Shown one piece after another: positions 1 through 6,628 of a DNA stretch of 9,924 bases (within the stretch, counting starts at the first letter, position 1; every line of letters starts with the position of its first letter). The stretch covers positions 1 to 9,924 of the forward strand of contig JAZRUY010000115.1 of the NCBI GenBank assembly GCA_045598845.1. The letters are read 5' to 3'. The notes beneath the pieces were generated by a model that saw only the letters and a list, made by a program, of their open reading frames with translations, searched no databases and had not been told where the DNA came from. Origin of the DNA: JAZRUY01 sp045598845 (GTDB lineage Bacteria > Verrucomicrobiota > Lentisphaeria > Victivallales > Victivallaceae). A program made the translations under genes and the position numbers.

Positions 1-338
1 CCGCCTTCTCCGGCGGCGGATTCCACCGAATCGGTTTCCGGCATCAGATGCGGACGGTTTATTGTGGCGCGCACCCGGCCGTCGTGCCGCACATCGGCCA
101 GCAGACGGTTGCCGGGAGCGGGATAGCGGATCTCCAGCGCCAGGCTCTGTTTTTCCTCCAGCAGCACCTGCAGCAGCGCCGCCGTGCCCAGTATGCCGCC
201 CAGCAGCCGGCCGGCCACCGGATCGGTATCCAGGGTGACCAGCGCGTCGTTGGCAAGACGGCGGAAAGAAACCAGCGCCAGCCGCACCGCCGGAGCGGAC
301 AGCGCGCCGCGGACCAGAACGTCTTTATCCGAACCCAT
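1..338 (-). CDS. hslO: Hsp33 redox-regulated chaperone, N-terminal part (runs off left edge)
   Basis: The frame is open from the ATG at 338 to the window edge, giving 112 residues of the N-terminus. Hsp33 is a cytoplasmic holdase chaperone switched on by oxidative unfolding. The visible part matches the N-terminal domain: an early VRGALS segment, then a helix with DPVAGRLLGGILGTAALL (the family's 'aa..LG..l.aa.ll' stretch), then a strand SLALEIRYPAPGNRLLADV and a turn DGRVRATINRP, matching the family's 'G.vRG...np'. The C-terminal zinc-binding cysteines lie outside the window, so redox competence cannot be checked. The start is supported by GGAGG six bases upstream of the ATG. The gene is last of the visible minus-strand operon, 18 bases after the small membrane protein. 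The identification rests on the fold pattern of one domain, so confidence is good but not complete. Confidence 0.75.
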   Translation of the reverse strand, partial: MGSDKDVLVRGALSAPAVRLALVSFRRLANDALVTLDTDPVAGRLLGGILGTAALLQVLLEEKQSLALEIRYPAPGNRLLADVRHDGRVRATINRPHLMPETDSVESAAGEG

Positions 339-356
339 AACCGCCTCCGGTTAAAC

Positions 357-548
357 TTAACGGGCCATGGAGAGCAACCCGATCAGCAGAATAAGCAGAA
401 CCGCCGCGCCGAACAGCAGCCGCGGACCGGTGAAATCCGTCCGCACCCGTCCGGAGGCCGGCATCGCGCGGCTGCCGGCCAGCCGGCTGAAACTGCGGGT
501 GTGCGCATAACGGGATAATTTGTTTTTTCCGTGCTTAGCGTATGCCAT
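357..548 (-). CDS. Small basic tail-anchored membrane protein, unknown function
   Basis: An ATG at 548 opens a 63-residue frame; a TTG at 569 would add seven residues and overlap the peptidase stop. I prefer the ATG because GGGAG lies a short distance upstream. Residues 1-42 are hydrophilic and rich in Lys/Arg (for example AKHGKNKLSR and RLAGSRAMPASGRVR). Residues 43-61 form one strongly hydrophobic segment (LLFGAAVLLILLIGLL) ending three residues before the stop. This predicts a tail-anchored or single-pass protein with its basic N-terminus in the cytoplasm and no signal peptide. It sits 17 bases after the M42 peptidase stop and 18 bases before hslO, so it is probably co-transcribed with both. 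I recognise no family. Support is its operon position and clear membrane-segment pattern; a chance frame cannot be excluded. Confidence 0.6.
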   Translation of the reverse strand: MAYAKHGKNKLSRYAHTRSFSRLAGSRAMPASGRVRTDFTGPRLLFGAAVLLILLIGLLSMAR

Positions 549-565
549 AATCCCCGGCTCTCCCG

Positions 566-1639
566 TCAATCCAGCCCCGGGCGGAAAGTTTCATCGCCCT
601 TGAACGAAGCGATGGTTTCGGTAAGCAGCCGAACCGCCGCCTCGGCATCGCGCAGATCGCAGATTTCCACCGGCGAATGCATATAGCGGTTGGGAATGCT
701 GAGCAGCGCTGTGGCCACTCCGCCGGTAGCCAGCTGAATCGCGGCGGCATCGGTGCCGCCGCTGGCGCGGTGCGAACAGGCTTCCTGATAAGGGATGCGG
801 TGTTTTTTCGCCACCGCGCGCATCATCCGGCCCAGAACCGGATTATTGTCGCAACTGCGGTTCAGTTCCGGTCCCAGGCCGAGCCGGATGTCGCCGAGTT
901 TCTTCTTGGGGATATCCGGCACATCCGTGGCGAAACCCACATCCAGGGCGAACCCCACCCGCGGGGCGATGCCGGCCGCGCTGGCGGTGGCGCCGCGCAG
1001 GCCGACTTCCTCCTGCACCGTGCCGACGCCGTAAACCGCGACATTCAATTTGCGGGAAGAGAGGGCGCGCAGGGTTTCCGCCACCACGAAAGCGCCGATG
1101 CGGTCATCCGATTCCTTGGACATGAACCGGTGCGGACCGAGCATCCGGAAATTGCTGCGCACCGCCACCGGATCGCCAACGGAGACCAGTTTCTCCGCCG
1201 CTTCGCGGGTTTCGGCGCCGATATCGATCCACATATCCTCCAGTTCCGGCGCCTTGTCGCGCTCCTTGATATTGAGCAGATGAATCGGTTTCTTGCCGAT
1301 CACCCCCGGCACCCGGCCTTTGGCGGTGAGAATTTCCACTTCGGTGGATGGTACATTCAATTTGTCGATACCGCCGTTGGCGCGGAAGAACAACAGCCCC
1401 TCGTCGGAAATATAGACGATCTGAAAACCGATTTCATCGTAATGACCGGCGATCATCACCCGGAATTCCGCATCCGGGTTCAGGATGCCGGCGGTGTTGC
1501 CCAGCGCATCGGTTTCCACCCGGTCGCAGAAACCGGAAATATATCCGCGGAACACCCCCGCCTGCTCCTCCTCGAAACCGGAGGGACCGGAGGCATTCAT
1601 AAATTCTTCCAGAAATTTCAGACTGCCGCGATTGAACAT
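566..1639 (-). CDS. M42 family metallo-aminopeptidase (glutamyl aminopeptidase/endoglucanase-like)
   Basis: This 357-residue protein has the usual length for M42 enzymes, which are cytoplasmic dinuclear-metal aminopeptidases that form tetrahedral dodecamers and trim peptides left by proteolysis. Visible motifs in order are GHYDEIG (H66 and D68, first metal site), SKESDDRIGA (D178, bridging Asp), TVQEEVGLRGA (E210/E211, catalytic base and metal ligand), ALDVGFATD (D233) and NRYMHSPVE (H321, last metal ligand). All catalytic positions are present. A longer frame begins at 1675, but the ATG at 1639 has AGGGGA just upstream and gives the family's normal N-terminus (SLKFLEEFMNASGPSGFEEE). It is the first gene of a minus-strand operon followed by a small membrane protein and hslO. 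Substrate specificity cannot be read from sequence; old names such as 'endoglucanase M' should not be taken to mean cellulase activity. Confidence 0.93.
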   Translation of the reverse strand: MFNRGSLKFLEEFMNASGPSGFEEEQAGVFRGYISGFCDRVETDALGNTAGILNPDAEFRVMIAGHYDEIGFQIVYISDEGLLFFRANGGIDKLNVPSTEVEILTAKGRVPGVIGKKPIHLLNIKERDKAPELEDMWIDIGAETREAAEKLVSVGDPVAVRSNFRMLGPHRFMSKESDDRIGAFVVAETLRALSSRKLNVAVYGVGTVQEEVGLRGATASAAGIAPRVGFALDVGFATDVPDIPKKKLGDIRLGLGPELNRSCDNNPVLGRMMRAVAKKHRIPYQEACSHRASGGTDAAAIQLATGGVATALLSIPNRYMHSPVEICDLRDAEAAVRLLTETIASFKGDETFRPGLD

Positions 1640-1707
1640 CTTGTTTCCCCTGTTGATTTCCGGGTACGCCGACACGAACCGTTACGGCTCCCGCGCGCGC
1701 CCCCGTA

Positions 1708-1735
1708 TCTATATTCAGAATTTAGACTGTTGTAA
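1708..1735 (-). promoter_or_regulatory. Weak candidate promoter for the M42 operon
   Basis: On the minus strand TTACAA (1735-1730) is followed after 16 bases by TATAGA (1713-1708). The matches are partial (about 3/6 and 4/6), but the site lies at the expected distance upstream of the peptidase start at 1639. The 8-base palindrome GTAATTAC (1732-1739) overlaps its -35 box and lies just upstream of the divergent -10 box, so it could be an operator for both directions. This is inference from motif matching only. Confidence 0.3.
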
Positions 1736-1746
1736 TTACCAATGTG

Positions 1747-1755
1747 TGGTATAAC
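1747..1755 (+). promoter_or_regulatory. Extended -10 promoter candidate for the amidohydrolase gene
   Basis: TGG followed directly by TATAAC (1750-1755) makes a good extended -10 element, with no convincing -35 box at standard spacing. Transcription would begin near 1762 and give an untranslated leader of about 120 bases before the start chosen at 1884. A frame stays open through this leader from 1764, so an N-terminally extended product is formally possible but less likely. Confidence 0.45.
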
Positions 1756-1883
1756 CCGATGAAATGTACAACCCGCGTACCGCTCTTGCAAACCGCGCCG
1801 GCCGAAAACTGGAAAAAAACCGTTTCCGGGCTATTTTTAACGGAACGATGTATCCGAATATCACGAACCAACCTGGGAAAAAC

Positions 1884-3131
1884 ATGAAAAAAATCCTGAT
1901 CCGCGACACCGTGCTGGACGGTAAAAAAACCGATATCCTGATCGAAGGCAACCTCATCCGGCGGATCGCCGCCGGCATTGAAACGGAGGCGGACGAAACC
2001 GTATCCGCCGCCGGCACCGCCGCGGTGCCGCCCTTCTATAATCCGCACTGCCATGCCTCCATGAGCCTGTTCCGCGGCTATGCCGACGACATGGAACTTT
2101 TCACCTGGCTCTCGCGGCACATCTGGCCGGCGGAGGCGAAACTGACGCCGGACGCGGTCTATCTGGGCTCGCGGCTGGCGATACTGGAGATGATCAAGTC
2201 CGGCACCGTGTTTTTCAACGATATGTTCTGGTATCCGGCCGCCACCATGAAGGCGGCGGAGGAAATGAAAATCCGCTGCTGCCTCGGATTCATGACCATG
2301 GCGGTGCCGGAACTGAGGCCGATTGTGGAAAAGGGCAACCGCGAACTGGAAGAACAGTTTGCAAACGCCTCGGAAAGAATACAGCTGGCGTATTCCCCCC
2401 ATGCCGTCTATACCGTTGACGACAATGCGCTTGCGGACATCGCCGCCAAAGCGGCGGAGGACGGCAGATATATACACATCCATGCCTCGGAAACCGCCAA
2501 AGAAACCGAAGACTGCCGGAAAGCGCACGGCGAAACCCCCGTCGAACATCTCGACCGGCTGGGCGTGGTTACCGGGAAAACCGTGCTGGCGCACTGCGTG
2601 CACGCCACCGGAAAAGAACTGGAAATCATCGCCGCCCGCGGTGCGGCGATCGCGCACTGCCCGGTCAGCAACTACAAACTGGTCAGCGGAATGATGCCGT
2701 TCAAAAAAGCCGGGGCCGCCGGAGCGCGGATCACGATAGCGACGGACGGATGCGCGTCCAACAACAGTCTTTCCATGTTCGACGAGATGAAAACCGCCGC
2801 GCTGAATGCGAAAATCGAATCCGGCGACCCGACCGCCGGGCGCGCGGAGGAAATCTGGAAATGCGCCACCGCCGCAGGAGCGGAATTCTTCGTGCCCGGC
2901 GCCGGAAAAATACGCGAAGGCGCAGTAGCGGATTTAATGCTGCTCAATCTGAAAACTCCGGCGCTGTCGCCCGGTCACAATCTGATTTCCGATCTGGTTT
3001 ATGCCGCCGACACCTCGTGCGTGGATACGGTGATCTGCGACGGCAATATCCTGATGCGGAACCGCCGGGTGGACGGCGAGGAGGAAATCATCGCCGATGC
3101 CGCCCGAGCCTGCAGGTGTTTTCTGGAATAG
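1884..3131 (+). CDS. Amidohydrolase, 5'-methylthioadenosine/S-adenosylhomocysteine deaminase-like
   Basis: This 415-residue cytoplasmic amidohydrolase belongs to the TrzN/ATZ/MTA-SAH deaminase group, which hydrolytically removes amino groups from adenosine-type nucleosides or triazines. Motifs: PHCHASMSLFRGYADD (H55, H57), SPHAVYT (H173), HIHASETAKE (H200, E203), LAHCVH (H237) and ATDGCASNNSL (D288), then a short C-terminal composite-sheet part (AVADLMLLNL). The metal ligands (H55, H57, H200, D288) and the catalytic Glu and His are all present. The ATG at 1884 is chosen over the in-frame ATG at 1764 because it starts the typical first strand (MKKILIRDTVLD); the SD is weak (TGGGAAA). The stretch around residues 130-150, which helps recognise the substrate in characterised members, is unusual, so exact substrate is uncertain; guanine, cytosine or triazine deaminases are alternatives. 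It converges on xerD. Confidence 0.85.
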   Translation: MKKILIRDTVLDGKKTDILIEGNLIRRIAAGIETEADETVSAAGTAAVPPFYNPHCHASMSLFRGYADDMELFTWLSRHIWPAEAKLTPDAVYLGSRLAILEMIKSGTVFFNDMFWYPAATMKAAEEMKIRCCLGFMTMAVPELRPIVEKGNRELEEQFANASERIQLAYSPHAVYTVDDNALADIAAKAAEDGRYIHIHASETAKETEDCRKAHGETPVEHLDRLGVVTGKTVLAHCVHATGKELEIIAARGAAIAHCPVSNYKLVSGMMPFKKAGAAGARITIATDGCASNNSLSMFDEMKTAALNAKIESGDPTAGRAEEIWKCATAAGAEFFVPGAGKIREGAVADLMLLNLKTPALSPGHNLISDLVYAADTSCVDTVICDGNILMRNRRVDGEEEIIADAARACRCFLE

Positions 3132-3135
3132 CGGC

Positions 3136-4035
3136 TCAGCGGGGCAGAAAGCGGTTGTGCACCTCGCGCAGCCGCTCCGTGTCCACATGGGTGTAAATCT
3201 CGGTGGTGGCGATGTCGGCATGCCCCAGCATCTCCTGAATCACCCGCAGATCGGCGCCGTGGGCCAGCAGATGGCTGGCGAAACTGTGGCGCAGGGTATG
3301 AGGATGGATATTCTTGACGATGCCGGCCCGCTCCGCCGCCTCCTTTACCACCGCCCAGACGCGCTCCCGGTCGAGTTTGCGGCCGGTGCGGGAGAGAAAG
3401 AGTTCCCTGGCACCGGGATTTTTCTCCGCCAGCATCGGACGGCCTGACGCCGTATAAGCCGCCAGCGCGTCCAGCGCCGCCAGTCCCACCGGCACGATCC
3501 TGGTTTTGGAACCCTTGCCGGTCACTCTGATGTTGCGCCTCACCGTATCGACGGCGCCCTTGTTTAACCCCGCCAGTTCCGAAACCCGCAGCCCGGAGGA
3601 ATAAAGCAATTCCAGCATAGCCCGGTTGCGCAGTTCCAGCGGGTCGCCGGAATCCATGGAAAACGCATTCATGAACCGGCCGATCTCATCCTCGGATAAA
3701 AATTCCGGCAGGGTGCGCCACAGCCGCGGGGATTCCATTTTGGCCGCCGGATCAACCGGGATAAGACCGTCGTTGAACAAAGTGCGGTAAAGCATTTTCA
3801 CCGCCACCAGATGGCGGGCGACAGTCGAAGTTTCCAGGCAGCGTGTTCCTTTTTCGTATTCGAGATAATCCAGGATCTTTTCCGTGTCTATCCCGCGGAA
3901 CGAATGGATGCCGTTGCTCTCCAGCCATGAGGAAAAACTTTCCAGATCGCGGCGGTAGGCTTCGACGGTATTGGGCGCCAGCCCGCGCTCAATGACCAGA
4001 TGCTGAATAAAGTAGTTGAAGTCACCGTCGAACAT
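3136..4035 (-). CDS. xerD: Site-specific tyrosine recombinase XerD (XerC/XerD family)
   Basis: At 299 residues this has the normal Xer length. The family resolves chromosome dimers at dif, by cutting and rejoining DNA through a phosphotyrosine. Residues 1-90 are the SAM-like core-binding domain (FIQHLVIERGLAPNTVEAYRRDL). The catalytic domain carries R150 (SSGLRVSEL), K174 (TGKGSKTR), H246 and R249 (HPHTLRHSFA), H272 (MLGHADIATT) and nucleophile Y281 (EIYTHV). These sit almost exactly two residues after the E. coli XerD positions, so the enzyme looks intact. The frame extends back to 4161, but residues before the ATG at 4035 are not Xer-like. The SD is poor: GGAG lies 13 bases upstream. There is no mobile-element neighbour, so this is a chromosomal Xer and not an integrase. 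XerC cannot be fully excluded without its partner; no dif-like site was seen. Confidence 0.9.
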   Translation of the reverse strand: MFDGDFNYFIQHLVIERGLAPNTVEAYRRDLESFSSWLESNGIHSFRGIDTEKILDYLEYEKGTRCLETSTVARHLVAVKMLYRTLFNDGLIPVDPAAKMESPRLWRTLPEFLSEDEIGRFMNAFSMDSGDPLELRNRAMLELLYSSGLRVSELAGLNKGAVDTVRRNIRVTGKGSKTRIVPVGLAALDALAAYTASGRPMLAEKNPGARELFLSRTGRKLDRERVWAVVKEAAERAGIVKNIHPHTLRHSFASHLLAHGADLRVIQEMLGHADIATTEIYTHVDTERLREVHNRFLPR

Positions 4036-4064
4036 TTGTATCGTATATGCTCCAATGGTATATT
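4036..4064 (+). promoter_or_regulatory. Promoter of the DJ-1/tgt/rhomboid/queA operon
   Basis: TTGTAT (4036-4041), a 17-base spacer and TATATT (4059-4064) form a sigma70-type promoter, with TGG directly before the -10 box (extended -10). Transcription would start near 4071, leaving about 108 bases of leader. The same TGGTATA core precedes the amidohydrolase gene. The -35 box begins directly after the xerD start codon, so the two divergent transcription units share a compact control region. Confidence 0.55.
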
Positions 4065-4093
4065 CTGTTCCGTGTAATTGTAATGTAGTACGC

Positions 4094-4151
4094 GGCGCCG
4101 CCCGGCGCAGACGGCGGACGGCGCCCGGTAAAGCGGTTGTTTTTGCAACCG
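4094..4151 (+). promoter_or_regulatory. Foldable leader of the queuosine operon
   Basis: Two stems are visible in the predicted 5' leader. GGCGCCG (4094-4100) can pair with CGGCGCC (4119-4125), and CGGTTG (4134-4139) with CAACCG (4146-4151) around a TTTTTG loop. Neither is followed by a U-tract, so they are not plain terminators. I looked for a preQ1 riboswitch, the obvious ligand sensor for such an operon, and saw no known aptamer consensus. GC-rich sequence folds easily, so function is uncertain. Confidence 0.25.
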
Positions 4152-4178
4152 GCCTGACCAACGGATAAGATACCGCGG

Positions 4179-4724
4179 ATGAAAAAAGTAATTATAATTC
4201 TGGCGGAGGGATTCGAGGAAACCGAATTCACCGGGGTATGCGATGTGCTGCGCCGGCTGGGCGTAACCGCGGAAACCGCCGGACTGGGCGGGACGCGGAT
4301 CACCGGCTCGCACGGCATCACCGTGATAGCCGACCGCGCTTTCTCCGCCGGAGATGCCTCCGGGGCCGATGCGCTGTTTCTGCCCGGCGGTATGCCGGGA
4401 ACCCTGCGGCTCCGCGAATCGGATGAAGTACTCGAAGCGGTGCGGACCATGCACGCGGCGGGAAAAATCATATCGGCTATCTGCGCCGCGCCGTCGGTGC
4501 TGGCGAAAGCCGGCATCCTGGAAGGCCGGAAATTCACAGTTTATCCGGGACTGGACCGCCTGCTGTGCGGATGCGTTCCCTGCTCCGCCGCCGCCGTGCG
4601 CGACGGCAATATCGTTACCGGTAAAGGACCGGGCGCGGTGTTCGCTTTCGCGCTGGAACTGGCCGGCGCACTGGGAATGCGCGGACAGGCGGAGCAACTG
4701 TACAGAGAGATGTTCGTCGAGTGA
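4179..4724 (+). CDS. DJ-1/PfpI family protein (YajL/ThiJ-like)
   Basis: This 181-residue protein is a single DJ-1/PfpI domain, cytoplasmic by sequence. EGFEETE (residues 10-16) holds the conserved Glu (E16) beside the active site. SAICAAPSVLAKAGIL contains C102 in the nucleophile-elbow position, and IVTGKGPGAVFAFALEL is the characteristic late motif. The family includes redox-responsive chaperone-like proteins and glyoxalase-type enzymes; the exact activity cannot be assigned. An odd feature is the cluster C130, C132, C135 (LLCGCVPC), discussed as a finding. The SD before the ATG is weak (GGATAAG). It is the first gene of the operon, and its stop overlaps the tgt start as TGATG, so translation of tgt is probably coupled to it. 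Confidence 0.92.
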   Translation: MKKVIIILAEGFEETEFTGVCDVLRRLGVTAETAGLGGTRITGSHGITVIADRAFSAGDASGADALFLPGGMPGTLRLRESDEVLEAVRTMHAAGKIISAICAAPSVLAKAGILEGRKFTVYPGLDRLLCGCVPCSAAAVRDGNIVTGKGPGAVFAFALELAGALGMRGQAEQLYREMFVE

Positions 4725-5839
4725 TGTTCCGGGTACTGAAAAAATGCGGCGCCGCCCGGCGCGGGGTACTGACGACCCGCCGGGGGCGGATACAGACCCC
4801 GGTGTTCATGCCGGTCGGCACCAAGGCCACCGTGAAGGCGATGTCGGTTGCCGAACTGGAAGAACTGGGCGCCGAAATCATTCTGGGCAACACCTATCAT
4901 CTGTTCCTGCGCCCGGGCATGGATCTGATGGCCAAGGCCGGCGGATTGAACCGTTTCTGCGGTTGGAAACGGCCTATCCTCACCGATTCCGGCGGATTTC
5001 AGGTGTTCAGCCTCGCCAAACTGCGTAAAATCGAGCCGGACGGGGTGAGATTCGCATCGCATATCGACGGAACGCGGTTTTTTCTCGGTCCGCGCGAATC
5101 CATGGCGATACAGCGCGCGCTGGACAGCGATATCGTAATGGCGTTCGATGAATGTATTCCCTATCCCTGCCCGCCGGAACAGGCGGCGAAATCGATAGAC
5201 CGCACTGCGGCATGGGAGCGGATGTCGCGGGAACAGCCGCTCAACGACGGTCAGCTGAGATTCGGCATCGTGCAGGGCTCGGTTTATCCGGAACTGCGGG
5301 AAAAATCCGCCCGCGCCGTCACGGATATCGGGTTCGACGGATATGCGGTCGGCGGAGTATCCGTGGGCGAAAGCGAACCGGAAATGTTCAGCGCCGTCGA
5401 TGCCGCTGTGCCGTTCCTGCCGGAGGAGGCGCCGCGCTACCTGATGGGGGTGGGCACCCCGCGGCAGATCGTTGAATGCGTGGCGCGCGGCGTGGATATG
5501 TTCGACTGCGTGATGCCGACCCGCCTCGGGCGGCACGGCAGCGCTTTTATGACCGGCGGCTCGACCATACCGGTGAAAGCGGCCAAATATGCGGAGGATT
5601 TTTCGGTGCTGGACGAAAACTGCGGCTGCTATGCCTGCCGGAACGGGTTCACCAGGGCTTATATCCGCCATCTGTTCAATGTGGACGAGATCCTCGGTAT
5701 CCGGCTGCTGACCTGGCACAATCTTTACTATTTTCTTCACCTTGCCGCACAGATCCGGCAGGCGCTGGAAGAAGGAACCTTCAACGAATTCCGCCGCCGG
5801 TTCGGCGGCAGCGAGGAGCAATCAAATGGAGTGGTATGA
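4724..5839 (+). CDS. tgt: tRNA-guanine transglycosylase
   Basis: Tgt swaps guanine 34 of GUN-anticodon tRNAs (Asp, Asn, His, Tyr) for preQ1, the committed tRNA step of queuosine synthesis. The 371-residue length is normal. Visible residues are D88 (LTDSGGFQVFSL), D142 (MAFDEC), Q184 (GIVQGS), G210-G211 (AVGGVSVGE), nucleophile D261 (MFDCVMPTR), and the zinc site C300, C302, C305 with H332 (GCYACR, TWHNL). After the nucleophile the sequence reads TRLGRHG where E. coli has TRNARNG. A GTG at 4721 lies directly before the chosen ATG at 4724, which overlaps the DJ-1 stop as TGATG; either start changes one residue only. The 3' end overlaps the rhomboid gene by 14 bases. With queA downstream, the job is well supported. 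Confidence 0.97.
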   Translation: MFRVLKKCGAARRGVLTTRRGRIQTPVFMPVGTKATVKAMSVAELEELGAEIILGNTYHLFLRPGMDLMAKAGGLNRFCGWKRPILTDSGGFQVFSLAKLRKIEPDGVRFASHIDGTRFFLGPRESMAIQRALDSDIVMAFDECIPYPCPPEQAAKSIDRTAAWERMSREQPLNDGQLRFGIVQGSVYPELREKSARAVTDIGFDGYAVGGVSVGESEPEMFSAVDAAVPFLPEEAPRYLMGVGTPRQIVECVARGVDMFDCVMPTRLGRHGSAFMTGGSTIPVKAAKYAEDFSVLDENCGCYACRNGFTRAYIRHLFNVDEILGIRLLTWHNLYYFLHLAAQIRQALEEGTFNEFRRRFGGSEEQSNGVV

Positions 5840-6620
5840 CCGGAGCGGCGGCGACGCCATGCGGACGGTGAAAACGCTGATTCTGATCAACGCGGCGGTG
5901 TTTCTGGCAGTGCGCCTGATGCCGCCGCTGGGGGGGATGCTGGTGCTGGACTGCGCCGGATTCTTTCCCACGCAACTGGTTACCGCCGGTTTTCTGCATA
6001 CGGATTTCTGGCATCTGGTATTCAACATGTACGGGCTGTATCTCTTCGGCAAACTGGCGGCGCCGCATATCGGAAGCAACCGTTTTGTCTGGCTTTACAT
6101 CATCGGCGCCGCCGCCGGCAACGCGCTGTTCTATCTGCTCAATCTCGGCACTCCGTTCCGGGTACTCGGCGCCTCGGGGGCGCTGTTCGCGGTAATAGTG
6201 GGAGCGATGCTGTTCGAACCCGACCGCCAGTTCGTGATGATGTTCATGCCGTTCATGCCGATGCGCACCGTGACTCTGGTGATTTGCTACACCGTTGCGG
6301 AACTGCTGTTCCAGATCACCGGGGCGGACGGCGGTGTGGCGCATCTGGCGCATCTGGGCGGCGCGATCGGCGGCTACATCTATCTGAAAGCCGCTTTCGG
6401 TTCCGGACTGGTCTGGGACTTCTTCCGCCGCCGGCCGCGGAAAAGCGGCTTCAATCCGCCGCCGGATTCATTTTCCGGCAAATCATCCGGGCGGGTTTCA
6501 TCGCGGGAACTGGATTATCTGCTGGACAAAATCTCCCGATACGGCATCAACAGTCTGTCGCCGGAGGAGATGAACCGGCTCAAACAGGCCCGCGAGCAGA
6601 TGCGCTCCGGACGGGACTGA
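5826..6620 (+). CDS. Rhomboid family intramembrane serine protease
   Basis: This 264-residue polytopic inner-membrane protein has about six hydrophobic segments between residues 15 and 190. The rhomboid signatures are HTDFWHLVFNMYGLYLFG (H63, N67), GASGALFAV (nucleophile S117) and HLAHLGGAIGG (catalytic H176), so the Ser-His dyad is intact. Rhomboids cut transmembrane segments of other membrane proteins; the substrate is unknown. After the membrane domain come a basic, Pro/Ser-rich linker (201-225) and a short helical tail (SRELDYLLDKISRYGINSLSPEEMNRL), a module commonly found at the end of bacterial rhomboid-like proteins. The ATG at 5826 is fixed by GAGGAG seven bases upstream, inside tgt; MRTVKTL at 5859 is a weaker alternative. 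It lies between tgt and queA, with no known role in queuosine synthesis. Confidence 0.93.
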   Translation: MEWYDRSGGDAMRTVKTLILINAAVFLAVRLMPPLGGMLVLDCAGFFPTQLVTAGFLHTDFWHLVFNMYGLYLFGKLAAPHIGSNRFVWLYIIGAAAGNALFYLLNLGTPFRVLGASGALFAVIVGAMLFEPDRQFVMMFMPFMPMRTVTLVICYTVAELLFQITGADGGVAHLAHLGGAIGGYIYLKAAFGSGLVWDFFRRRPRKSGFNPPPDSFSGKSSGRVSSRELDYLLDKISRYGINSLSPEEMNRLKQAREQMRSGRD

Positions 6621-6628
6621 GGCGCGCC

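Noticed and set aside
677..1735. Long plus-strand frame opposite the M42 peptidase
   Set aside because: Shadow frame with low-complexity composition; the minus-strand frame carries all M42 metal ligands.
1764..1883. In-frame 40-codon extension before the amidohydrolase
   Set aside because: It would begin almost at the predicted transcription start, lacks an SD, and does not resemble the family's N-terminus.
1722..2657. Minus-strand frame opposite the amidohydrolase
   Set aside because: Shadow frame rich in Gly/Arg/His/Phe without motifs; the plus-strand gene is clearly identified.
3136..4035. xerD as a sign of an integron or integrative element
   Set aside because: Length and catalytic spacing match chromosomal XerD, and there are no cargo genes, attachment repeats or tRNA nearby.
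4092..4762. The 17-base string GCGGCGCCGCCCGGCGC occurs at about 4092 (leader) and 4746 (start of tgt)
   Set aside because: Exact repeat, but extremely GC-rich and one copy encodes conserved-position tgt residues. Chance or codon bias is the simpler explanation.
4541..5821. Long minus-strand frame opposite tgt (426 codons)
   Set aside because: Shadow of tgt in GC-rich DNA; the product is His/Arg/Gln-rich without a domain, while the plus-strand gene has every Tgt motif.
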